A stretch of 64,000 bases of DNA from Helichrysum umbraculigerum. Taxonomy: Eukaryota; Streptophyta; Magnoliopsida; Asterales; Asteraceae. The notes under the pieces were generated by a model. That model did not search any database. It had not been told where the DNA came from and was given only the letters and a program-made list of their open reading frames with translations. Where the stretch lies: positions 2,542,001 through 2,606,000 of the forward strand of contig CATIUR010000011.1 in NCBI GenBank assembly GCA_949592205.1, written 5' to 3'. Shown piece by piece: positions 48,175-59,058 of the stretch (positions are counted from its first letter, which is position 1; each line of letters begins with the position of its first letter). The position numbers and the translations under genes are program-made.

Positions 48175-50139
48175 CGATATAACAAAGTTATTTGATAACT
48201 AAAATATTTATGTTTTTAAAACATAACCGACATCAACGACAACTACATTTATGTACGTATATTTACGCGACAATTATAAATATACCTATGTACTTATGAA
48301 CTTAATCAATGACGACAATTAATATATATATTAGAATATATATATTCAACTAATATGTATATAAATACATACCTAAACTTAACGATTATTCTAACACAAA
48401 CGTCAACAACCACTAAAATGTTACAAACATTTTAACTTAACAAATAATCCGTATACTTATACAAGTATTATTATTTGCGTCTAGGTATTTGATTGACGCC
48501 GTGGGATTATTTGCTAGCTGTATATTTTGCTGAAGATTGCAAAACCGTGAGTTCACAGCCCCTGACTTTTATTGTTTTAAATGCTTTTAAAACCAGGGGT
48601 GGAAAACATAGTACAATGTGATAACATGCTATATGCTTTATTGTATTGCGCTGCATGCTATTATGTGAACTGATTAACATGATCATTTTCATGCTATTAA
48701 ACTTGGATTGTTAATATGAAAGGTGTTCATATTATATTGTTGAACTTGAACTATTTCAATAAAATGTTTTCATATTGATTTAACTCGAACTAATTATATG
48801 AAACGTTTTCACAACATTTTGGGAATAAGACAACAGATCTTGGTACGATCCTAGGTTTACGCGAGGTAGTTGTAGTGCACATAAAGTCCCAGTGCTTGCA
48901 ACCTATAACCATTAGCTAGGTGACTCTAGCCACTGAGTATACAGATAGTACTATCGACTTGACAACCCTCCCAGGATATTACTCGTTGGTCATTCCAACC
49001 ATATCGACGATAGTCATAACGAGGAGTGTATACTTAAGATGTTACTGAGGCAACAACAAAACAACTAGTCGTGGTTTGGTTATAGTACTAGTGTCGTTAC
49101 TTTAACTCTAAAGGTTTAGCTCACCTTGGAGGGATTATAGTCTATATTTCCCACACAACTAAACAACTAAACAACAACTTGGTTTGAGAAGGGTATTCCC
49201 TGTGATGACTAATAGGACAGGGGTTCCTCTGTGAGTTTATATTTTAGGAAACGTTTACCTTAATTGGTTGAACTTGGTTTCCCACAAAAACAACTATTCA
49301 TATGAAATGTTTACTTAAATGTTAAACCTGTGTTTCCTGCAATGATTATTATTGGAATGTTTACTTTATTGTTAAACTTGAGTTCCTGTTAACTATCTGT
49401 TGGAAAATGTTTGCTTGACTGCTAAACCTGATTTTCCTTAACTATTGAAATGGATATATTTACTTATTTGATAAACCTGTATATCCTGCGACTACTTTTT
49501 AGGAAATGTTTATGATTAAACTTGTGTTTCCTACACATCTATTATTGTAGTAAGAATGATATTCTTACTAATTAGAGGAAATGTTTTCTTTAATTAGAAT
49601 ACTTGTGTTTCCTACTTACATATAAACATTATGTTTGTGTACATGAATGATTTATACAAAACTTGATTTATTATATTCACACTAAACCTGTGAATTCACT
49701 CAACATTCAATGTTGACAGTTTACTATGTTTTTCAGGGAATTAGGACTCAGGTACTCCTGCATGCATAAAGGACGTAGGCAACCTGACTATTTATGATGC
49801 CACTTTTGGGACACATGGATTTCCTTTGTATTATCAATTTCATTGGTTATACTTATGAAATCCCTCTTTTATAAATATGTATTTTCAAATACTTAAGTTG
49901 TCTTTGACAACCCTAACTTATGTACGACTTTGTAAGTCGTATCTTTTGTAATAACTGTAAACTTATGGCATCTTAAATAAATATGTATGTTCTGTATGAT
50001 CATATACTCTGATACAATGAATGCACTATCGAATCTGTCCGCCCTCAAGGCTCAACTATTATTAAAATGCTTCCGCTAATTAACTAAAAGCTTCCGCTAA
50101 ACTATTAATAAACACGATTACCGATTTGGGGGTGTGACA
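48175..50139 (+). repeat. right family X LTR, 3' half
   Basis: It nearly matches 32238-34068 and then has the normal terminus CCGATTTGGGGGTGTGACA. Its 5' half was lost together with the left part of the LARD2 array. Confidence 0.85.
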
Positions 50140-50144
50140 AAAAT

Positions 50145-50434
50145 CGTTTAATAAACGAATAGGTTTCACTAATGGTAAAAGTGTAAAACCCTCTACGATT
50201 GCACACACAACACGTTGTCGATCACCATCCGAATGCTAGTTCAATTAACCGAATTAAATGCCTTTCTTTTCCTTTGCCTTTTTACGACAAAAGCAACAAA
50301 CACCTCTAGGATGTTTTATTTTCGTCGATCGAACACAAAAGGGAGGAAAAAGAATTGGATATAAAAGTCAAGGCTTGGGGTTTCTTTTTCTTTGATTCGT
50401 ACGTACGTATCAATCATTATATGCAAGCAAAGGA

Positions 50435-50502
<68 letters not shown>

Positions 50503-50793
50503 TACATAATCCTTTAATAATAATAATTAAATAATAATAACCTTTTATTATTAATTAATTAATTATAAACCCTTTAACTAATTAGAAGTAACATTTTAGT
50601 CCTAATAACTTTCACCTTGAACCTTTATAATTTAATAACGTTTATTAAATTATCACAAATTAACTAATAGCTAAACTAGTTATTACAGTTAACTTAACTT
50701 GGTTAAATAAGCGGTATCTACGTGTTAACGCGTGTGACCCCATAGGCTCATTAATTTCCAGACATGCTTAAGTCGTGTACATATATACCAACA
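50145..50793 (+). mobile_element. copia-like solo LTR, right piece
   Basis: It continues 28198-28321 after the AAAAT duplication and ends CCAACA before AATAT. No open frame of note; the 63-residue frame at 50316-50507 crosses the TA repeat. Confidence 0.6.
50438..50498. repeat. (TA)n microsatellite
   Basis: A pure TA run of about 60 bp lies inside the copia-like LTR. Confidence 0.95.
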
Positions 50794-50798
50794 AATAT

Positions 50799-50919
50799 GT
50801 CTAATACAATTTTTTTAAACTAATTAAAATTTGATTGACAAACAATGGAATGCAAATATTCAAAACAAGTAAATGAACACCAAATTATTTCTCAATGATT
50901 TCTATATTAATCCATTGCA
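50799..50919 (+). repeat. tandem duplication copy 1, segment c
   Basis: It matches 53270-53423: GCAAATATTCAAARCAAGTA, AATGAACACC, then TTATTTCTCAAT. It stops at TCCATTGCA, the probable TSD of the next element. Confidence 0.7.
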
Positions 50920-52205
50920 ATGTTTTAAAATTTGGGTTGACTCGGTTGAACGACAACCTGGTAATATGAACGGGTCGAATGATGCCGGGTTTTGAGGAGA
51001 TTTTGACTCAGGTTGAGTCGTCCGAGTTTCATATTCAACTTCTGATCAGGCCCGTATACAGGATAAAACCTGTTTTTTGGCAGGAAAAAAAAAATTAAAA
51101 CAGTTTATTCGTTTGTCAACCGAGAGATGATCGATGAACGATGTTTTGCTGTAGTGGTGACCGGGGTTGAAGGTAACTAAACTCTCAGAGATTGTAGTTT
51201 AGAGATGGTGGCTGCTATTGATGTAGCCAGTGATCATGCGTGCGTAACAGGGGGTGTTCAAAATATTTCGAAACCGGAAATTCGAACCAAAAACCGGTTG
51301 AATCGAACTGAATTTGGGTTAACCGAACCGACTTTTTTTCGTTTTTCGGTTTCGGTTAACCGAACCGAAATTGTTTTGGTTTTTCAGTTTCGGTTCATGA
51401 TTTTGGGATAGATATCATAAACAGTTAACCGAAAAAACCGAAAAATTTATATATAGTTTTAAATATATGTATATATATATTGTATATATTATATTTATAT
51501 ATAGATATTTACACTTCTATTTTGATAAAATCATTTATATTTCCTTTTTACTCATTCTAATGTAATTTACTAGCTTAATTTTGGCCAAATTTAGTACTAT
51601 TACTACTTAGTTCTAATTATATCCAACCGATTTACGTACGTATAACATGAATACACAATTATAAAGAGTAAAATGACTATCGTTTGATTCTTCTATTATC
51701 AAAATATTTTGAATATTGTGAACACTGATAAATGAATGTATATTTGTGTGTTATTAATTACTTTTAAAATAAGTATTAATTAATAAAGGGTTAATTTGGT
51801 TAACCGATTAATCGAACCGAAAAATCGGTTAACCGATTGCCGGTTAATCGAATTTTTTGATTTCGGTTTAGGTTCAAAAATATGTCGAACCGAGATTCCG
51901 GTTAACCGGTCTCCAGTTAACTGAGTCTTCGGTTAACTGTCCGTGAACACTCCTACGTGTGTATATATTGGAGAAGAAGGGGTAAAAAATAAAAATAAAG
52001 GAGAGACATATGGGGAATATAAATATGATAATGACTGTTTACTTTCTCTTATTTCGTAATTTTCTTATATACTCTTGATTAATTTTCAAATATATATTCC
52101 AATTATCACCATATTAGAAAATCGGGTTGTCCTGGGTCAAACCGATTGAACCGGACCCAATCACTTAATCGAGTCAACTAAAAACCCGATTTTTAAAAAA
52201 TTTGT
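50920..52205. mobile_element. MULE-type element with TGTTTTAAAA ends, 1.3 kb
   Basis: The left end is TGTTTTAAAATTTGGGTTGA and the right end, in reverse complement, is TTTTTTAAAAATCGGGTTTT. Flanks TCCATTGCA (50911-50919) and TTCATTGTG (52206-52214) are a decayed 9-bp TSD. The uninterrupted site is present as TCCATTGTG near 54169-54177. Its ends resemble 8632-9233. A second element (51247-51955) is nested in it. Confidence 0.62.
51247..51955. mobile_element. hAT-like MITE, 0.7 kb
   Basis: The left end is ACAGGGGGTGTTCA and the right end, in reverse complement, is TAGGAGTGTTCACGG. Flanks CGTGCGTA and CGTGTGTA match at 7 of 8 positions, the TSD length of hAT elements. Inverted CGGTTAACCGAACCG-type sequence fills the arms. 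There is no transposase, and the open frame at 51205-51411 is arm sequence. Confidence 0.6.
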
Positions 52206-52840
52206 TTCATTGTGTAACAAATTAAAGGAACCAAAAGTTGCTTACGTACCGAATAAATTTAGCCAAGTAATAATCCAAATCAACCTTGAAACTAAAAGTT
52301 AAACAAAGCACCTGAGTATCTACTTTTATTTTTACTCACTTTATTGAACTAGAACATACTAAATCAAACGAAATGATGATAGAATCAGTACCTTCAAAGC
52401 TGCAATGTGTGTGAATGTTTACCTTCAATGGATACTAACCGAATGTTCCTTTCAAATTGAGCGATGATTCGTACACCATCAAAAATTATCTCTACACCAC
52501 TAACTGTGTTTTATAGTGTTGTACCATACAACACCAAAAAGCATATTTAGTGGTGTACGAAAAATTATTGGTAGTATATGGATCACTCCCCTTTCGAATT
52601 TGTTGGTGAATTCCTATTACTAGGTGTTGATCTCTAGCTGGTTGATGCTAAAAATGGTTAACAAAAGATTCTTCTAGTCCCCGTTGAGTACACGTGTACA
52701 TTTTTCGCGGTTAGAGTCATCCAATCACAATAATCCACGAGTGAATTCATACATTCCATCATTGAAGTCATCAAGTATACTTGCAAATAAGTGAGTAGAA
52801 CGTCATATATATATACATACAACATTAGGCGTAGATGTTT
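52206..52840 (+). repeat. tandem duplication copy 1, segment d
   Basis: It matches 54165-54237 and 54749-55045: GTGTAACAAA, ACCAAAAGTTGCTTAC, TTTAGCCAAGTA, CTAGAACATACTAAATCA, then TCGGTTAGCAAAGGATTCTT-like sequence. It contains the MITE at 52459-52590. The last 140 bp before copy 2 have no counterpart in view. Confidence 0.72.
52459..52590. mobile_element. 132-bp MITE with empty site in copy 2
   Basis: It lies between CTTTCAAATT (52449-52458) and CTTTCGAATT (52591-52600), a 10-bp TSD with one change. Copy 2 of the tandem duplication has a single CTTTCGAAATT at about 54943, the empty site. It shares GATGATTCGTACACCA with the 132-bp element at 62875-63006. Confidence 0.8.
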
Positions 52841-53432
52841 GCTTATGTCAATAAGTTAATTCAAGGATAGCCAACATAGATTCACGTAGTTGTGATTCTT
52901 AATAATGTAATCTAAATCTAAATGATAAGTTTAAAAAAAAAAAAGTTTAATTCAGAAACATCAATTCTAATGATAATCAAAACGTATGATACCATAGATA
53001 AACGGCTTCCCAAATCTTTAGTACATGATGTATTCGGTTTTCAGTCCACTTTCAGTTTTCGTCAGTTTTGAACCGGATCGACCCGAAACTCGAAAAATCA
53101 TCAAATGGAGAACCAAGAACCGAACCATATAGCATTGTTTTTGGTCGGGTTTGGTGCAGTTCATGTTTAGTCCTCGTTTTTTTTTTTTTACTACTAGATT
53201 TCTGAACACCCTATCATGTTAAGGGTTTGTTAACATATAACCAACTATTTTTTTTTTTTCCCCTATAAATTAATTGACAAACAATTGATCTGAATGTTTG
53301 CAACTTTTTTCTTTTAAATATTTTAAATTTGATTGAAACGATTCATTGATCTAAATAGTTTATATGATTAGATCAGAGAACGCAAATATTCAAAGCAAGT
53401 AAATGAACACCGTTATTTCTCAATAATTTTTA

Positions 53433-54150
53433 GAGAAATTTACTGTACAAGACCATTCAACGCATCGATTTTACTAAATGGACCATGTCAGGAATTTTTT
53501 TCCATTCTAAACCAAGTTATCGCCGAATGCACTTTTTCCTTCGGCGATTCGGCGATTTTTGGTGATACCTCATCCTCTCGCGACACGTGGCACCTTGTTT
53601 TCGCCGAAAATGGAAAATATCGCCAGGCCCATAATGTTCGCCAACCCGACACATGTAATTCAAAAATCGCCGAATTGTGTAAATCATTCGGCGATCGGCG
53701 ATATTTTTGAAAAATCGGTTTTCGAGCCCAAGACCCTTCCTCCCCCATTTACCAACACTGTGTTTATTTGTGGCGAGATCTTGCTCCCGACCGGCGATTT
53801 TTTTGTGTCGTACTCTTGCACCTGCGACGGCGACAAAGGAATACGGCGACCAAAGTTCCGGCGACATGACAAACGGTTGACCAGTCAAAATCGTGTTTGA
53901 TTAGGTAAAACTTTCACTCGATTTTTAGCTATGAGCATCTCCATTTTTAGCTATGAGCATCTCCATTTTCCTATTCGGGCGAAAACATGGTACCACGTGT
54001 CGCGAGAGGATGAAGTATCACCAACAATCGCTTAATCGCCGAAGGAAAAAGTGCATTCGACGATAATGTGGTTTAGAATGGAAAAAAAATCCTGACATGG
54101 TCCATTTAGTAAAATCGATGCGTTGAATGGTCTTGTACGGTAAATTTCTC
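53433..54150. mobile_element. MULE-type MITE with long inverted ends, 718 bp
   Basis: The ends start GAGAAATTTAC and stay inverted for about 190 bp on each side, through CGCGACACGTGG. Flanks TAATTTTTA (53424-53432) and TAATTTCTA (54151-54159) are a 9-bp TSD with one change. Copy 1 shows the uninterrupted site near 50895-50910. The centre (53640-53990) is GC-richer and crossed by several overlapping open frames of 62-123 residues, which are not recognised as any protein. It could be a captured fragment or CG-rich arm sequence. Confidence 0.8.
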
Positions 54151-54237
54151 TAATTTCTATATTATACTCCATTGTGTAACAAAAGAAACCAAAAGTTGCT
54201 TACTCACGAAATAGATTTAGCCAAGTAGAAATCCAAG

Positions 54238-54748
54238 TTGATCAAGCATTGATGAAATGTTTGACTGCAAAGGTGGAAATAAGACGACTCGTTACACTCC
54301 GATTGACGTAAATAACCCTTAATTGACATAGTGATTCCGATTAAGGGTGGTAAGAGTTGTCGGATTAATAGTGTTTTTGGTAATTTGTGTGTGCGGATGA
54401 AAGAGGTGTTGTTCATTTATCGATTATCCGTCTTCTTGCTTTAATTTTATTTGTGATAACTCCTCCGGAAATGCAGGAGTTGTAACCGGCTCATGATGAA
54501 CGTGATTAACTGTTAGTTAGTCTATTGTGGGTCGTGGTGTAGACCTGGTCTTAGTTGGTTTATGATGCTATGTGCCAAGGGACATAAAAGGATTGATGGT
54601 TTTGAAGCGATGGCAATGAGAGAATGCATAAGTGCTCAGTAGAGGCGCTTGAGTGATGCATCTTGCCAGATGACACATGTTTCACTATGATCAATAACGT
54701 CCTATAGAGGGCATCGGTACATAAGTAATATGTACAGGTGCCATTACA
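54238..54748. mobile_element. insertion of unknown type in copy 2
   Basis: Copy 1 lacks this stretch between AATCCAA and TCAACC. CAAGT borders it on both sides (54233-54237 and about 54749-54753), and the inserted sequence starts TGATCAAG and ends GCCATTA. A 5-bp TSD fits an LTR-class fragment, but no family is recognised. It includes the segment shared with 3188-3272. Confidence 0.45.
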
Positions 54749-55045
54749 AGTCAACCTGTAAACTAAAAGTTACTTGAAGCTCGCCGATACTCGACACGTA
54801 AACAAACAATGCAACTGACTATCTAATTGTCACTCACTCAATTGTACTAGAACATACTAAATCACACCAAATGATGATACAATCGGTACCTTCAAAGCTA
54901 CAATGCGTGTGAGTGTTTACCATGGACATTAACCGAATGTTGCTTTCGAAATTGTTGGTGAATTCTATTACTAGGTAGATGTTGCTCTCTACCTCGTTCA
55001 TGCTAAAATCGGTTAGCAAAGGATTCTTATCGTCCCCTTTTGAGT

Positions 55046-55221
55046 AAAAAAAGTAAACAATACAATAAAGTGTCTATTTTTCTCGCTTTTATCTTTACAC
55101 TTTTAAAAAATGTCAACTTATTTGTTAAATTGTTCACATTTACAACACTGTACAAAATGTTCAAACTTATAAACGTGAAATAATTCAAAATTTGAAATAT
55201 TTAAAAGTGTAAAAACTAAAA
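55046..55221. other. spacer
   Basis: AT-rich; nothing recognised. It ends with AAAACTAAAA (55212-55221), the left TSD of the next element. Confidence 0.5.
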
Positions 55222-55535
55222 GAAAAGGATCAAAGGAGCAGCTCCTTTTAGAGGAGCATGGAAGGCAGCGTAACAATCAATAAGAAAATGACAACTTGGC
55301 ATATGGTCCCCATATTCACAAATATGTAGTCCCCTCACTACAGATTGCAGGGACTAGTCTTGCACTTTTCTCAAACTTTTGGAGCTACCCACAAATCACT
55401 TCAAACTATTACCATTTTATCTCTAATCTGTAAAGAAGGTAACCAAATCTGGTTATAACTCTCAAAATCTTCCAAAATCTTCCGGCAATTTCTTCTTTCC
55501 GGAGCTCCGATCCGGCAACGGCTTGGCTCGTGAGG

Positions 55536-55592
55536 ATGACGGTGACGGTGACGTTTATTCTTCTTTCATTTACTATTTTATCTTTCAAACCC
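55536..55592 (+). pseudogene. possible signal-peptide exon (start of the EMC7-like fragment)
   Basis: An ATG in GAGGATGACG opens a short frame, MTVTVTFILLSFTILSFKP, ending at TAG in CCCTAG. It is hydrophobic, like a secretory signal, and precedes a TTTTCC/AT-rich intron-like stretch. EMC7 proteins begin with a signal peptide, which fits the next fragment. The link is an inference and no donor is certain. Confidence 0.3.
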
Positions 55593-56354
55593 TAGTTTTT
55601 CCAATCGTTGCTATTTATACATGATTTACGGATTATATAGTAGACCTAGTGGTTTAATTGTTACTTCTATGCAACAATTTGCTGTTAATTATCTATGTTT
55701 GTGTTAATTTAATCTCTGATTAAGATATGAAGTTTCTAGACAACCTAGGATTTATGTATTGTTTTTGTGTTGTAAGTGTGATTTTTTGCTTTTATGATTT
55801 GTGAATTATCAAATCGATTGGATGATAATTCATGTTAGTAGAAGATCTGGTTAGGTGTAATTTGATCATTGTGTATTAGAAATTTGTACTATAATTAAGC
55901 TGAATCAAATGCTAATTGAAGTTTCAAAAAAATGTTGAGATTAGTTGACAGGTGGTGGTACTTTGAAGTTTTAACCATGTTAAGTATGAATCAACTAACC
56001 TATGTCAAAATCAAGAAAACTTGTTAAATGTTTGTACATAATTTAAATAATGGTGATGCATTGAAGTTATTGAGTAATCTAAGTTTGAAAGTTTTATGAT
56101 AGTAGCAGTGCTTGTGAAAACTTATATCTTGTGTGTGTAGGCATAAAACTTTACGGGTTCATTGTGCTGGAGTCCACTATTTGAATAGCTCAAATGTTTA
56201 ATGCATGTGTTGAAGACACTGATTCGTATGAATTGTGTACATGGTAATTCGTGGTCCGGTTGTTACATTAAACTGATAGAACAGAAATCGAACCACAAAG
56301 TTCTATTAACTAAGATTTGAGTTATTTTGGTTTTATTTATTTGTTTGATTACAG

Positions 56355-56398
56355 GAATGGAGGTGCTTACACTATTAACGGTCGAGTGAAAATTCCTG
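56355..56398 (+). pseudogene. EMC7-like exon fragment 1
   Basis: It is bordered by TTTGATTACAG and GTATGT. The open frame gives NGGAYTINGRVKIP, like the start of the mature plant EMC7 (DUF2012) domain, where a Y(T/S)INGRVKI motif is typical. EMC7 is a subunit of the ER membrane protein complex. The recognition is from memory of the family. Confidence 0.6.
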
Positions 56399-56654
56399 GT
56401 ATGTAATCGTTATCGTGTAGCTTCCATATTTATCTTTCGATTGAAGTCTTCGGTTGTTGTTCATTTCAATCAAAGTCTACTTCATGTCCTTTTTAATGTA
56501 TGTTTATTATGTGTCATTTTGTCAATTATGTAATCTGAAACTTAGCTATTTTTGTTCCCACATTCCCCATTTGTGTTAAGGAACAAGATACTTGTCTTCT
56601 AATATATTACGAGTATTTATTTACAAGTGTTGGTTTAAATTTGGTTTTTTAAAG

Positions 56655-56734
56655 GTTTTGATGCAAAAGGGTTTAGTATGCCAATTAAGGCTAACAATGC
56701 CAACGTTACCGCATTTTATGTTTTAAGGTTGTAA
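56655..56734 (+). pseudogene. EMC7-like exon fragment 2
   Basis: It follows AAAG and continues fragment 1 in phase: GFDAKGFSMPIKANNANV. This is consistent with the next part of EMC7, but then runs into a ACCGCATTTTATGTTTTAA repeat and stops (56732-56734). The beta-sandwich core and membrane anchor of EMC7 are absent, so it is a fragment. Confidence 0.55.
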
Positions 56735-56763
56735 AAAATTGATCTATATATCCGGCCATGTAG

Positions 56764-56877
56764 CTTGTCAAAGTTGGAGATATATTTGACGATTCAAAAT
56801 TGGTTCAAGTTAATAGAGGATCCAGCTTGCTACGGGAAATTCCTTCCTCTCCAATTCCGACTACAGCATATATCAAT
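56764..56877 (+). pseudogene. RRP5-like exon fragment (S1 repeat region)
   Basis: It is exactly 38 codons between TAG and GTAAGT, fully open: LVKVGDIFDDSKLVQVNRG then LLREIPSSPIPTTAYIN. This resembles the start of an S1 repeat in plant RRP5, a ribosome biogenesis protein with many S1 domains, where a VNRG..LLLEIPS.PVPTPAY pattern is typical. Only this one exon is present. Confidence 0.6.
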
Positions 56878-57112
56878 GTAAGTTTCTTGGAAGATTCAGT
56901 TGTATCGATTTTAATGTGTCAAAATACTTACTGAAAACCCTGTTACTATATACATTCCTTCTGCTCCAAAATTATGGTTTCATTCTGATCTTCTGCGAGG
57001 CATGACGGTGTTGTGTTACATGATGCTATCATATACTTATGTGTTCGTATGTATATTTTATATGTTTAAATACGTGTGTGTTCATCTGTGTGGTCGTCTG
57101 TGTGTATATTAG

Positions 57113-57230
57113 TTATATATGTGTGTGTTCATTTGTGTCTTTGTTTGTGTGTATGTGTGTATATGTGAATATACGTGTGTGTTTATAGGTGTGTTCGTAT
57201 TTGAGTTCGTCTTTGTGTATGTAGCTATAT
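57113..57230. repeat. GTGTGT(A/T)T-rich low-complexity tract
   Basis: Imperfect GTGTGT/ATGTGT runs lie in intron-like sequence between two captured exons. The two opposite open frames over it are artefacts. Confidence 0.8.
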
Positions 57231-57656
57231 ATGATGATTGTATGAACTGGAATATTCAATACTTTTGCATGATTCATAACTGTACACACATTCATATGAT
57301 TTTATTTTGTTGAAATTGAAGATTTTTTTAAGATCTGATTTCATTGTAAGATGTAGTATAAAAGTTTTTAAATGCAGTAGTATATATTAAAATGCAGTAG
57401 GTTTTTGGTATGTATAATGTAGTGAATAATCAAAAGGTTTTTTTTTCCTTCTTTTAATTTGCAGTGTAATGGACCTTAACTTCATTCATTCAATTTGAAA
57501 TATAGTTGACAGTTCTAATATAGTTTTATTTAAAAAAACATAATGTTAACAACAAAAGTATGTTTGTGTTTTTTATTTTTACAGTTGCACACATGTTGAT
57601 TTAAAACTCAGTTTGTTATTTCTAATGTAATATGTCACATTAAATTTTTTTTGTAG

Positions 57657-57854
57657 GTTGGTACTGTGTTAATATGTGGAATTGTTTGGACAGATAAGAT
57701 CACACCAGAACGATTTGAAAGAATATGGAAGTTGATAATTGAACAGTTGGGACTTGAGGATAATGAATGGGTAAAGGAGATGTATGACATCAGAAGAAGA
57801 TGGATACCAGCATATTTGTTAGATGTATCGTCCATTTATTCACAAAAAGTTTAA
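57657..57854 (+). pseudogene. FAR1-related (or MULE transposase-derived) exon fragment
   Basis: It follows TTTTTTTTGTAG, with 65 open codons to TAA. After VGTVLICG it reads IVWTDKITPERFERIWKLI, then GLEDNEWVKEMYDIRRRWIP AYLLD. The pattern W...(9-10)...NEW...MY.IR..W.PAY is typical of FAR1-RELATED SEQUENCE proteins and related MULE transposases. FAR1 proteins derive from MULE transposases, so this could be a captured gene piece or the last trace of the element's own transposase. It is in phase 0 with the preceding RRP5-like exon. Confidence 0.65.
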
Positions 57855-57884
57855 GATTATCTAGATCTAAAAAAGTGGATCTGA

Positions 57885-58350
57885 AAAAATCACTACATTT
57901 TACATTTATGTTACTGCACTTTACGTTTTAATGTAGTGGAAAACTGATTTGAATGAGTAGATATGGGAAAACATTTACTGCATTTTACGTTTTAAATTAC
58001 TGCATTTTATGTTTAAGGAGGTTGAAAACTAGATATCGAAAACTTACTTCTTTTTACGTTTAAATTACCGCATTATGGTTCAATTTACTGCATTTTAAGT
58101 TTAACGTGGTGGAAAACTGATATGAATAATAGATTTTAAAAAAAAAAACACTGAATGTTACGTTTAAACTACTGCATTTTATGTTTTGAATTACTGCATT
58201 TTTACATTTTTTAAGCTTATGTAAAACTGATATGAAAAAATAGATTAAAAAATCACTACATTTTATATTTATGTTACTGCATTTTTATGTTTAAGGTGGT
58301 GAAAAACTGATATAAAAAAAAGTAAATATTGAAAACTTACTGCATTTTAC
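57885..58350. repeat. array of TACTGCATTTTA motifs
   Basis: About ten copies of (T)ACTGCATTTTA(Y)GTTT occur, with GTGGAAAACTGATATGAA between some. The reverse complement of the motif makes up the array at 59550-60170, so the two arrays are inverted relative to each other around the Ulp1-like fragment. Confidence 0.85.
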
Positions 58351-58605
58351 ATAAAGATTAGTAAAGAATGTCACGAATGATTAGAGGAAGAATAACATTA
58401 AAAATACACCGCATTTTGTTAAACAAACTGAATTATGAAGAGTCTCAAGAGTTAACTTTTTTTTTTTTTTTTTTGTTAAAATGCAGTTTTATTTTGATAA
58501 AATGCAGTATATATAAATTAAGATTTCTCTAACAAGAACACAAACTAACATATCACTCAAAATTTTCGTAATCCACAAAAATTAACAGCCAAACAAAAGT
58601 TTTTA

Positions 58606-58903
58606 GAGTAAATTCCATAAATGGTCCATATGGTTTACATTGATTTACAAAAACAGTCCCTATACTTTTTTTTCAATTTTTTCGGTCCAATAACTTTGGA
58701 TTTGCTCGCAAATGGTCCCTTAATGGACCATTTGCGAGCAAACCAAAGTTAGACGGAGGGATCATTTGCGAGCAAAAATCCAAAATTAAGGGACCATTTG
58801 CGAACAAATCAAAAGTTATTGGACCGAACATGTTGAAAAAAGAGTATAGGGACTATTTTCGTAAATCCATGTAAACCACAAGGACCATTTATGAAATTTG
58901 CTC
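58606..58903. mobile_element. 298-bp fold-back MITE nested in the MULE
   Basis: Arms of roughly 100 bp or more are inverted: ATAAATGGTCC, GTTTACAT.GATTTAC, then AGTCCCTATACT and TTCGGTCCAATAACTTT on both sides. A perfect 9-bp TSD AAGTTTTTA lies at 58597-58605 and 58904-58912. It is non-coding. Confidence 0.88.
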
Positions 58904-59058
58904 AAGTTTTTAACATACAACCATTACGAAATAACTAGATGCAAAATAGTAATTGTTCAGAGATACTTGTCACCAACAACAAAAGAAATACAAAAAACAC
59001 ACATTGTTTGAAAATATCCAACACCCACAAACCACATAAAAAGGAAACCAACACGTCT

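Larger units (their letters stand above)
28322..50139 (+). mobile_element. family X composite element with nested insertions
   Basis: The left terminus TGTGACAATCC and the right terminus GGGGGTGTGACA match the solo LTR at 4699-8436, and AAAAT flanks the whole 21.8 kb. Inside lie a left family X LTR, an inverted LTR end, an integrase fragment, a LARD2 tandem array and the last 2 kb of a second family X LTR. The element has lost most of its interior and the 5' part of its right LTR. Confidence 0.75.
52841..55045 (+). repeat. tandem duplication copy 2
   Basis: It is a direct repeat of copy 1, which is spread over 9240-52840. It holds two insertions of its own (53433-54150, about 54238-54748). 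No gene is recognised in the low-copy sequence; all open frames are short. The divergence suggests an old duplication, before most insertions. Confidence 0.7.
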
